From: Tetradesmus obliquus
Lineage: Eukaryota > Chlorophyta > Chlorophyceae > Sphaeropleales > Scenedesmaceae
Length of the DNA: 64,000 nt
Assembly (NCBI GenBank): GCA_030272155.1
Contig: CP126193.1
Span: 6,758,001 to 6,822,000 of the forward strand
Reading direction: 5' to 3'
The notes beneath the pieces were generated by a model. That model saw only the letters and a program-made list of their open reading frames with translations. It was not told the origin of the DNA and did no database searches. This document shows, piece after piece, positions 24,001-35,000 of this stretch (position 1 is its first letter; every line of letters starts with the position of its first letter). Both the position numbers and the translations under genes were made by a program.

Positions 24001-26780
24001 TGTTTGTCAGGCGCGCAAGGAGGCTGAGTCGTGGCGGCCGCGGCTGGATGCTGCTCAGAAGGAGCTCTTCAAGCTGGAGCGGGGCCTGGAGATGAAGGTG
24101 CGGCTGATCATACATACTTGTTGGGATGCTTTGTTGGTTATGTTAACGCCATGATGTTTGTGCCTGCTACTGTGTTGATATACTGCTGGTGCCCGCTGGT
24201 TTATCACAGCTGTTCCAGCTGAGCGGGGCCTGGAGATGAAGGTGCGGCTGGCTGCAACAAAGCGTCAGACAAATGAGTTTCCTGTTTTGTATGTCTTGAA
24301 AACTTCAAGGTTCTGGTGTAATGCTACTGAGAAGGAGCTCTTTAAGCTGGAGCGGGGCCTGGAGATGAAGGTGCGGCAGCTTCTGCTTGTTGTTGCGCTT
24401 GTGAATCTACCATCGAACTACTAATCACTTGTCGTTGGATCATTGTGACCATGAAAGGAGCTGTTCAGCTGGAGCGGGGCCTGGAGATGAAGGCGCCGCT
24501 GACCAAAGATGCTTAATGTATAGCGTCGGTTGATGAATCGTGTTGATGCTTGTAGTGCGCGTGCTGTTGTTCAATGCAGCTGTCTAATGTCTCATCGCTT
24601 GGCAACACTGTGCTGCTGCTGCTGCTGCTGCTGCCCCCTGCAGGATGCTCAGCTGGCAACGTTCATGACGACCGCTCACCGCCAGATCAAGTCGCTGGAG
24701 GACACCGTCAAGGAGCTGCAGAAGTTTTGAAGTGTGTTACATGTGGTTGCAGAAGGTATTTCTGAGGGCGCAGGGTTGTTATGAGAATGCAGCAGTTTGC
24801 AGTTGTTGCCAGATCAAGTCGCTGGAGGACACGGTCAACGAGCTGCAGTAAAGTTCTGAAGTTTGAAGTGCAAACGCAGACGTGTGAGAGCGCCGAGAGG
24901 TTCTGAGAGGTTGCAGCGGTCTGAAGGAGCTGCGTTCTGAGTGGGAAACTTGAACGCAGAAGATTGAGTGCCCTGACAGGCTCTGAGGATGCAGCAGTTT
25001 GGAGTGGGGCAGGTCAAGTGGCTAGAGGACATGGTGAAGGAGCCGCATAAGTCTTGAAGTGACGACGTGGAGTGTTTTATGTGAATGCAGAAGTTCCAAG
25101 GGCACAAAGGGGTTTTGAGGTTGCAGAAGTTTGGAGCTGTCACATGGTGTACAGTCAATTAGCTACAGAAGAAGAGCACGCAGGGACTGCGAGGTTGCAT
25201 CTCTAGAGGCACAGCTAGCTGGAGTGTTTGCACATCATGCGTTGCAGCCATGCACATGGCGACGTGCACCATCCTTGATAAGTGATGACGCAGTGTCGTT
25301 GCTATGGTTTGGCTCTTATTATGATGATGACTTAAAGGACGCTGCAGTGTCAGGTGCTCACGGCAGATCTGCATTCTAGTATGTAACATCATGTACATGC
25401 TGACCCAAGCGTTCAAGCAGAAAAACAGCTCGCTTTGGAACAACTGGGTTTACCCTTACTAGAACAGTGCATTGTCCCGACAGGACAGAACGCCGGAAAC
25501 AGTCAAACACCTATCAAAGCAGCAGCACAGCGCAACAGATCGTGCTTTGGGCAGCGCTCTCCCTGTCCCAATGTACCCAACCACAAAGTCATAAAAACAC
25601 AATCACACTTATCCCAAAAGTAACACTGTGTTATTTGGCGATTGCGCTCACCTTGATGATGGCTTGCTTGGCTGCTTTGACGTCCAACTGCCACGGCTGC
25701 TGCTGCTGCTCCTGCGGCTGCTGCTGCTGTTGCTGCTGCTGCTGCATATTGCTGTTAGGTGCTGTAGCGCTGCTGCTTCCAGCAGTGCCCTGCAGCCACA
25801 GCAGAACCCGCCAGCACAGCATGAACGCACACCAACACGCAGTGCATGCCAAGTGAAAAGCAGTTGGTTCAATTTGAGCCACATGCGGCTATCCCCTGCG
25901 TCTTTGCCTGATGCCCAGCAAATCACCCGCTTAGGTGTCAGCAGTCCCGCGGCCAGCACTGCCTCGTGCAGCCGCTGCGCCACAAACTGCGCGCAGCTGG
26001 CGCCGCCGTGGCCGTCATACACGGCAAAGTGGGACACAGCGGGCCTGCAGGGCAGCAAAATGGGACGCGCTAGGCCATCCTACAAGTCAAAATGGGACAC
26101 ACCGGGCTTGCAATGAAGCAATGGCAGGTGCGAGAGTTTGCAGGAAGCATGTCTGCAGCATCAAACACAATAAGCAACGCCGTATGCAGCCGCCATAGAC
26201 GAAAAGGCCGTCATACACGGCAAAGTGGGACACAGCAGGCATGCGGGGAGTAAATGCAGCTGCACACAGTGAGGATCACGCACACTAGTGTAGGTGCACC
26301 TGCTGTTTGTGAGTGAGCTGCCATTGCTCATGTCGGTGATGGGATTGGCAGTGTGCAGCACGGCATGCTGCACGCAGCTGTGCGATGCTGATGTCAGACA
26401 AAGCCCGCCAGCAGCAACATACCTGTTGTTGTCTGTTGCATCTGCTGCTGCAGTGCCATGATCCAGCAAGCAGACATGCACATCTTCCATGGTGGTGCGG
26501 GTGCCCTTGTCAGCCGACACTGCACACTTGAGCTGCAGCCTGCCATTGCAGGGCCCCGTGGCTTCTGCAAGTAAACATACATATATATTTGTTAATCACG
26601 GAGTATCGTGCTTGCGTACTGCTGCAATCGATTTAAATGGCATGAGCACAAGCGTTGACGGCAAGGCAGTTTGCTGTGCAAGCACCCACCTGCAGTCCTG
26701 CTGGCTTTGCTGGCGGGTGCCACTGCTGCTGCGTCTGCATGCTCAGCAGCACGCTTGCCGCTGCTAGAGCTTCGCTCCAT
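21099..26780 (-). CDS. PP2C-type Ser/Thr protein phosphatase
   Basis: Metal-dependent PPM/PP2C phosphatase, 359 residues. Nine exons join in frame: 26780-26690, 26564-26423, 26044-25927, 25789-25652, 22751-22593, 22272-22206, 21953-21889, 21633-21508, 21272-21099. Diagnostic motifs in order are KGTRTTMEDVH (residues 50-60), FAVYDGHGG (Asp near 88), DGATAVAVWVVG then ALVANVGDAKCVLAR, VSRAFGDAQFKP, CGCDGFWG and CKDNCTVLLVLF, which carry the acidic metal ligands. The catalytic core begins almost at once, so this is a stand-alone phosphatase close to the ILKAP-like group. Exon 4 inserts a Gln-rich loop. Intron 4 (22752-25651) is unusually long and contains a complete gene on the other strand. The gene is divergent from the M16 protease, 542 bases away. 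Confidence 0.94.
22950..24730 (+). CDS. Plastid-type coiled-coil membrane protein nested in PP2C intron
   Basis: Five exons join in frame: 22950-23125, 23221-23380, 23613-23678, 24011-24097, 24644-24730; 191 residues. The start ATG is in a strong ACAACCATGG context. The first 59 residues are Ser/Arg/Pro-rich with no acidic residue, a likely plastid transit peptide. Next comes one hydrophobic stretch (VLGIGAAGLFVALW) and then about 100 residues of Gln/Glu/Lys-rich coiled coil ending in TVKELQKF. A single-pass thylakoid or envelope protein with a soluble coiled coil is the simplest reading. I do not know the family. The whole gene lies inside intron 4 of the PP2C gene, on the opposite strand. 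Copies of exon 4 follow it in the intron, and copies of exon 5 follow the stop codon. Confidence 0.82.
24222..24498 (+). repeat. Three copies of coiled-coil gene exon 4 end
   Basis: Copies at about 24222-24255, 24327-24380 and 24455-24498 repeat the LERGLEMK-coding end of exon 4 (true exon 24011-24097). The first two keep the GTGCGG donor; in the third the donor has become GCGCCG and is lost. The middle copy also retains KELFKLERGLEMK. Confidence 0.9.
24803..25062 (+). repeat. Copies of coiled-coil gene last exon after the stop
   Basis: Copies of the end of exon 5 lie at about 24803-24858 and 25005-25062, after the true stop at 24730. The first codes IKSLEDTVNELQ and ends in TAA; the second is more changed (VKWLEDMVKEP). 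Shorter related pieces (GAGAGGTTCTGAGAGGTTGCAG and similar) fill 24890-25140. They look like duplications of the gene 3' end rather than coding exons. Confidence 0.85.
26050..26245 (-). repeat. Copies of PP2C exon 3 start
   Basis: The acceptor side of PP2C exon 3 (true start 26044) is repeated upstream in gene order. A good copy at about 26204-26240 covers VSHFAVYDG, and two shorter pieces lie at about 26056-26072 and 26088-26110. All retain the cacttttgcc-like core and a CTGC acceptor remnant. Confidence 0.85.
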
Positions 26781-27322
26781 CGCTACAAAACAGGTTTATT
26801 GAGAAATCAACAGGCTATAGGTCGTGCTCAAGTTGACAGCGAGAGAATGGGTGTGGCAGTAGCACAGGTGGCAGCAGTAGTGTCGTGATCGTTGCTGATG
26901 GCCGCAGCGTAAGGGGTCCGAGGTGTTTTCACAACTTGTCTTATATACATAATTTTTAGCATAAAGGCTAGGAGAAACTGTACGGGTTTCACACAAGGAA
27001 CGGCATTGTATTGCCCGGGAAACCACAGCACAACATAACAGAGGTGTTCAGGGATCCACTCTTGATAACAACATCCTGCACGTATGCTTAACAATGTATG
27101 CGTTGCTGCCGCAGGTAGTGTGCCTTGAAGATTGAAAAGAACACTGGCTGCAGCACAAGCACACCGCTGCAAGGACGCTTTCGATCAGACATTGAACCGA
27201 TTAATATCACGCACATACAGACTGCAAATCATCCCACATAGCAGTACCCACGCTGCCACGGCAGCAGCTGCTGGCCTGGCATAGAGCAGCAGCTGCAGCT
27301 GCACAGCAGCAACAGTAGCAAG
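26781..27322. promoter_or_regulatory. Shared divergent promoter region (PP2C / M16 protease)
   Basis: The 542 bases between the PP2C start codon and the M16 protease start codon must carry both 5' ends. An AT-rich patch at about 26935-26960 (TTATATACATAATTTTT) could hold a TATA-like element for either gene. No exon is recognised here. Confidence 0.4.
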
Positions 27323-30300
27323 ATGGGACATGTCTATAGGGAGCTTCCGGAGGTGGATCTTTCCGGTGATATTTTCACCAGTAAAGTGCCATTAGGGCCT
27401 GAGGGCCTGCTGCATGGCCGGCTGGACAATGGGCTCACGTGAGTGCAGGCCAGCTGGGCGCAGTGAGGAGAGCACACAGCAGCAGTACAGCAATATCTCG
27501 TGTATGCGCATTGCCCGTGTTAAATTACCGCAGGCCAGGTGAAGTGAGCGAAATTGTGGGAATTTCATTAGCTGCTGCATTGCGAGCGTCAGCGGAATCT
27601 TGCAGAATGTGCGGCAGCAGCAGCGGCAGCAGCAGCAGCTATACATGCATAGGAGCAGCAGTGCTCCTGGACCAGTGATGGCAGCGGCGTAGCACATCCA
27701 CGCTGCATGCACACTTGTTTGCTTTCACACACACGCACACGTAATGAGGAGGTACAGCAGGCAGAGGATACAACACTGCTTGCTCATGCTGGTGTGTACT
27801 GGTGTATGGCTGGGCACTTGCAGGTACTATGTGAGGCAGTGCAGCAAGCCCAAGGCCAGGGCAGCACTGGCACTGGCAGTCAAGGTGCGGCCCCGCTGCT
27901 GCTGAGCGCGCTGTGTTTGCAATACGTTGCAGCATTAGCATGGGAGCTTCTTGCACGTAGCCTGCTTGCTAGCAGCGCACGTGTTCTAGAAGTGACGGTT
28001 GCTCCTCTCTGCTTGGGGACGAGCCAGCTGTGAACCTGTTAGCAGCGGCAGCCGCCTCTGCGACCTGTAACAGGCCATACCGCATTTCATACATTGTTAT
28101 AACGGGCCCGCTGCTGATTTGAAATTGCATTGGCATGCAGGTGGGCTCTCTGGTAGAAGAGGAGCCGGAGCGGGGAGTGGCACACATCTTGGAGCACCTG
28201 GCCTTCAACGCAACACAGGTGAATGAGGGTTAGATATTGTTATGTAACATGTTAAAAATGTCACATAACAATAGTTCTTGAAAAACAGTGTGCCGAGCTG
28301 TGCTGTGCCCTTGTGTGGTTAGCGGCTGAACATAGATCTAGACTTGCGTAGCGTACCCTGCAGCACCATGAAGCTATGGGTTGTTTGCCATGCTTTCATA
28401 TCTATGTCCTCCTATGTTGTATGTAACATGGTACAAGTGTTTCGATCGTTGCGATAGCGTCAGCCGTGCTGTGCTGTATTGATGTGTTGTTGGCGCCTGA
28501 ACATAGAGCTTCCTTTGCGCAGCGCACCCTGCAGCACCATGAAAGCATGGATGCTTGTCGTGTTTCATATCCTTGTCCTCCATCTTTCTGTGTTTGTGTG
28601 CAAGCACCTGCCCCTTGCAGCGCTGCAGCAATTGCGACATTGTGGCCTTCCTGGATCCCATGGGACCCCAACCTGTACGTATGCTTTTCACATTGCACCT
28701 GTGTGCATTTTGATGCTGCAACTGCAGCGCTCTAGCAACCACACCATCGTGGCTTTTGTGGAGTCCATCAGCAACTGCATATGCTGCACTGCGTATAATC
28801 TGCTGTTGTTGTCGCATGTGTTGTGTGCTGTGCCGTGTGCAGCGCTACAGCAACCACGACATTGTGGCTTTCCTAGAGTCCATTGGTGCGAGCTTTGGCG
28901 CCTGCCAGAACGCTTATACATCTGCAGATGAGACAGTCTACACGCTCATGGTGCCCACGGCAGCAGAGAATGGCGACAACGCTGCTTTGCTGGAGGAGTC
29001 CATTGCAGTGCTGTCAGAGTTTGCGGCGCGCATCAGGTGCGGCTGCATGCTTGAACGATTAAATGCAAGCTGCGCTGTCTTTTGGCATCACGTGCACCTA
29101 TTCCATGGTAGAATTGGCATTGTTCAAGTGTAGTTGGCGTTGTTTGGGTGTGCATTTGCTGTTTTACACGCTCATGGTGCCCACAGCAGCGGAGCATGAT
29201 GACAATGTGTGCGGTGCTGCTGGAAGAGTCGATTGCAATGCTGTCTGAGTTTGCGGCGCGCATTAAGTGCGGCTGTTTGCTTGAAGGAATGCATGCAGGC
29301 ATTGCACATTAGCAACGACAGCAATGGTGATCAACATACATCATACAACATGTTACCAACATGTGACACATCTGCAACATGGTACAACATTCTCAGGTGT
29401 GCGCCTGAAGACCTCGCCAAGGAGCGTGGCGCGGTGATGGAGGAGCTGCGCATGAGCAACAACAGCAATGGTGACTAACATTTGTCATGCAACATGTTAC
29501 TAACATGTGACATATGTGTAACATGGTATAACATTCGCAGGTGTGCGCCGGAGGATCTGGCAAAGGAGCGAGGTGCAGTGATGGAGGAGCTGCGCATGTG
29601 CAACGACAGCGGGGGGCGCCTGGCAGCCGCACACTGGAAGCTGCTGCTGCAGGGCTGCAGGTGTGTGGTTTTAGCGGCTTGCGGCAGGGTTGATAAGAAG
29701 CAGCACAGCAGCAGCAGCAGCAGAGCTATGGCAGCATTACAGCTGTCAATGCGCCATACTAAGCGCCTGCTGGCTGAATCCAGATTGCAGTGTGCCGTCT
29801 AAATCTGGTTCGCGCTGGCTCTATTTCGTGCTGACGCCAACCCAGCATCAGCGCTCTCACACAGATAACATGATCATCGCTGGCTTCTGCTGCCTGCATT
29901 TGACTGACTATCTGCCGTCATCTGTGTGCCTTGTTCTGCTGCAGGTATGAAATCCGGCTGCCCATTGGCCTGGAGTCAGTGGCTGCTGGTGCTTTGCAAA
30001 AACCAATCACATGCAACTGGTGTATTGTGTTGCTGCAGGTATGAGAACCGGCTGCCGATTGGGCTGGAGTCGGTCATCAAGGGCGTGCCTGCTGATGCCA
30101 TCGCAGCCTTCTACCGCCGCTGGTGAGCACATGCAGCGGAACTGCTGCTGACAGCAGATGCAGTGAGGTGGTCCAGCATGTGCAACTGAATCCTGCCAGC
30201 AGCCAGCACATGCAGTTGTGGTCTGCCAGCTGGCGTGTGGCACGAGGTGTTTCTGCAGCGCATATGCAGCTGAGCCATTTGCTGGCCACAACAGAAGCGC

Positions 30301-31679
30301 TGCTATTGCTGCCAGCGCTGTACCTGACGGTGCTGATTGATGTGTTTGAGCCAACACATATGGTTTTGAGCACACCACGCATAGCTTGTTTACCTCTTCA
30401 GTCACCTGCAGTATGTCCTCTAGTCAGGTCAACAGCAAGTTGGCTCCTCACGCATTGGCTCACTCACTCGACAACGCGCCGCGTGGCAACTTGAACAACA
30501 TTTCCGCAGGTACCTGCCGCACCGTATGGCAGTCGTGGCAGTTGGGGACTTCCCAGACTGCGCAGCAGTATATCACTCAGTCAGTCATCCGTTACTAATG
30601 ACAACTTGCTTGCTGTCCGTATGCCCTGCACCTGCAGGTACCTGCCGCACCGCATGGCAGTGGTAGCTGTGGGTGACTTCCCAGACTGCGCAGCAGTGCT
30701 GTCCCTCATCACGAAGCACCTGGGCCCGGCCTTTGAGGCTGCTGCTGCCGCTGGGCTGCTGGCGCTGCAGTGGGGCCCTGAGGTGCCGCGGGTGCTGCCT
30801 GACAGCTGGCAGCACAGCGAGCCCAGGTGGGTGCATGTTAAGTTGAATGCTGTGGGTTGCAATCAAGGCGCGTGTGTGGCTGGCTGCAGTGAGTCAGCTG
30901 TCACTCTTAGCACAGCGCAGCACAGCACAGCACAGCACAATGCGTGTGTGTTTTGTGGCCTACAGGCCTCGCTGCAGCGCGTCTGTTTGCCGGGGCTGCA
31001 GTGAGGGCCTGAGGTGCCGCGGGTGCTGCCTGACAGCTGGCAGCACAGCGAGCCAAGGTGGGGGATAATGACAAAATAGTTTTGTCGTCCAAGTTTGCTT
31101 GCAGCACAGCCGTATGTGCATGCCAACACCGTAGTTTTAGCCCATTACAGCTTGCAACACAGCCGCACCTGTGCGAGCGGCACGCTCGTCTGGTATATGC
31201 GCTGGCTGCTGTCAGTGCATGCAGCAGCCATCGGGGCAGCGCCGTTGTCAACCAAAGTCGCGGCACTACAGTTCTTGCCGCTGCACGTCTGACCAGCACG
31301 TTTCAACACATATCAGCGTGTACCTTTCACACTCATCCCCTGTGCAGGTTCTGCGTGTTTGCTGACCGCGAGGCGCAGGACAGCGGGCTGTACCTCAGCT
31401 GGAAGGTGCCCAGCAGGCCCACAGCCACGCCCGCACAGTACCTGGAGGTCATGAAGGTGAGTGATGTTCAGGGGGCCATAGCTGTAGAAGCATGTTTCTG
31501 GGCCGACGCTGCACCCGCTGATTGTGCTTGCAGGGCCTCGTCTTCTTGGCCTGCTATTGAATCTTCTGACATTGCTGCTGCTGCTGCTGCTGCTGCTGCT
31601 GTGGCTGCTTCAATATGCAGGACGTGCTGTTCCAGGCCTGCCTGAATGGCCGGCTGTACCGCCTGCTCAACCTCTTTCA

Positions 31680-31754
<75 letters not shown>

Positions 31755-32012
31755 CATTCCTGAGGATGTCCTGTTCCAGGCGTGCCTGACTGGCCGGCTG
31801 TACCGCTTGAGCAGGGGTCGTGACCCGCCCTTCTTCAGTGCCAGCCTCAGCATCTTGTTATTGCCTCCTCTGAGAGTCTGACTGCTGCTGCTGCTGTTAT
31901 TGCTGCTGCTGCCCGCGCCACTTTGTTTTGCAGGACGTGCTGTTCCAGGCCTGCCTGAAAGGCCGGTTGTACCGCCTCAGCAGCTTGCTGTTGCCTCCCC
32001 TAAGGTTCTGAC

Positions 32013-32043
<31 letters not shown>

Positions 32044-35000
32044 TCAATGTTTCAGGACGTTCTGTTCCAGGCCTGCCTGAATGGCCGGCTGTACCGCCTG
32101 AGCAGGGCACGCGACCCGCCCTTCTTCAGTGCCAGCCTGGCTGATGAGTCAGCATGCGCTGCGGTGGACATGTTCGTGCTGGGCGTGGTGTGCGAAGAAA
32201 AGCAGACGCTGCGGTAGGTGTCTGGGCCTCAGGGTATATGTCTGAAGCGTCTAGGGTTATTCAGCAACGAATCAGCATGCGCTGCGGTGGACATGTTTGT
32301 GCTGGGCATGGTGCAGGATGGGTTAAAAAAGGGTATCTGACAGCATGCTAGACGTGCTGTTGCTGTTGCTGCCACTGTACTTTTTCGCTTTTTGCTTTGT
32401 ACTGTGAAAGTTTGCGTATGCTGTGTCGCCGCAGGGCGCTGGAGGCAGTGCTGGTGGAGCTGGCGCTCTCAAGTCTGCTTGCTCTTCAATACCATGAACA
32501 TTAGCCATGTGTGTTATCTCTTTCTGTCGCCGCAGGGCGCTGGAGGCTGTGCTGGTGGAGCTGCCTCTGCTAACCTCACTTACTGTTATCTACGCATGTA
32601 ACGTGTGTTGTATGTGTTTGCGGCACTGCAGGGCGCTGGAGGCTGTGCTGGTGGAGCTGGCGCGTGTGAGGCTGCACGGCTTCTCGCAGCGCGAGTTCAG
32701 CAACGCCGTCAAGAGCATGCAGGTGGGAGGGCGGTTCTTAAAGTCATGCTGCTGCAAAGCCTTCATCCAGTGTGCATACCATACTCAGGTTGTTTGAGCA
32801 GATGATTTGCGGGAGGTCTAGTTCAGCACACAGTCAAGAGCATGCAGGTGGGTGGGTGATGGGCTGGGCGTGCAGCTGCTGAACCGTTGTTGAATATGAT
32901 TGCAAACACCTCAGCGCCAGCTTCCATGCAATCCCTGGATTGTACATCTGTTACGCCAGCGCAGTCGCCCCCCATCGGCAGTCTCAAGCTCAGCTCATGC
33001 CTGGGCCAGCATGCCTGGGAGAGGGCGGAAAACATTGCCCCACATCCACATGCTTGTGCCTGCCCTTGCTCGGTGCTGCGCCTGCTGCTGCTGCTGCTGC
33101 GCCTGCCGCTGCTGCTGCTGCTGCGCCAGGCTGACATTGAGACCACCTACCTGGAAGCTGACCAGGGCTACTGCACCGACATACGGGACGAGTACGTGAG
33201 GCACTTCCTGGGCGAGGAGTTCGTGTCAGGTGCGGCAGTGTGGGCTTGCACAACATATCACTACTATTTCAAGTTTCATAATGTGTACTTTTATTTTTTA
33301 CTGTTTTTCCTTCATGTTTCAAGTGTTTTGAGGGCTTCAAAGTCGCGATTACGTCCATGTATGTATTCTTGAACCCCACACCCAACTTCCTTGTGGTTGC
33401 TCAAATGCGTGCAGGCCAGCAATACACGGCGCTCCACCAGACGCTGCTGCCGCTGATTACTGAGACCTCAATAGGCTCCTCCGCAGATCCTTAAGACCTG
33501 AACCCCTGCATGTACTTCCCTTTTCTTATCTTATCCTTCTGCAGGCCAGCAGTACGAGGCGCGGCTCAACAAGACGCTGCTGCCACTGATCACCGTGGAA
33601 GACATCAATGCTCGCGCCGCTACCCTGACTCACCGGCACAGCGCGGTGTTCAAGTCCGTAGAGCACAAGTGAGCAACGTGAAGCACTGGAATTGTGTTAT
33701 GTAATGGTTTTGAAAATAGGAGTTCAATCATGCCAAGCGCTGTTCAACTCCGTGGAGCACAAGTGAGCAGCAGGAGGCATCAGGTTCTGAAGATGTCTTT
33801 CAATCCAGCAAACCTTTCTCAGTATTGTCACAAGCCACTGACAAACTTGTTGATTGTACGCACTGGAAAAGCAGGCCTGATGTGTGAGTTATTCGTTTTG
33901 CATGCAGGAAGTGGCACAGCGAGGCTGCGCTGCGCAAGATGGTGGAGGCTGTGGCTGCTGCTGAGGCTGCGGAGACCATCAAGTCACTTTTTCTCGTGTG
34001 TTGGTTTTTCATTAAGAACAGCCTATGGTTGATGTAAATGTGTCTGCAGGAAGTGGCACAGTGAGGCTGCGCTGCGCAAGGTGGTGGAGGGCGTGGCTGC
34101 TGCTGAGGCTGGCGGCAGGATCGGGCCATGGGAGGAGCCCGAAATGCCTGACAGCATCATGAAGCAGGTGGGAGTTTTGAAGTTGAAGTTGAGTCAGCGC
34201 ATGAAATTTGAATTTGAAATATTGTTTCAGATACATGTGATCATGGTGAGAAGGTGGCAAAAGTGTGTTGTAACACTGCTGCCTACAAGGTGACGGATCT
34301 AGCTTTATCCTGCACCCTCACATTTTTTGCCTCACCAGTGCTCACTCTTTCTGCCACCTGCCCGCAGATTCCCCAAGTGCCTGAGGAGTGGTACACCTGC
34401 TGCGGTTTAGAGCCTCCAGACCCTAGCCTGCCCTTATACCCCAGCATGCTGCTGGACGCTGAGTCAGCAGCAGCAGCAGCAGACAGCCTGGCAGGTTTGA
34501 CCGGTCAAACCGGCAGTTTGACTGGTTTGACTGGTTTGACCAGCCATGGCACAGCAGCAGTAGGCTCGCCACGTCAGCATGCGCACTCGCTGCATCAGCA
34601 TGCGGGATCATTCAAAAGTTGCAGCAGCTGCAGCGCGCAGCATGGCAGCAGCAGTGGTGAGGCAGCAGCAGCAGTAGAAGAGGTGCTGGAGGAGTTGACA
34701 GCAGCAGTGGAGAGCAGCAGTGACCATCAGCAGGAACATCAGCAGCAGCCGCAGCAGCAGAAAACTCAGCAGGACCAGCAGCAGCAGCAGTTGCAAGCCG
34801 TAACAAGCGCAGTGCCACGGCAGCCTGGGGCCATGCTGTACCCAGGTGTTGTCAGCGAGCGGCTGTACCCTCAGCTGCAGCTGCGTGAACTGATGCTGGC
34901 CAACGGCATGCGGCTGGCCATCAAGGAGACAGATTTTTTGGCAGATGAGGTGCTGGTGACTGCAGTGGCAGTTGGTGGGTTGAGTGAGGTGAGGCCACAA

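Noticed and set aside
31680..31763. Open frame giving a poly-Leu or poly-Cys protein
   Set aside because: It is an intronic CTG tract read in frame; the same holds for the poly-C and poly-L frames at 39770-39970, 58250-58300 and 42700-42760.
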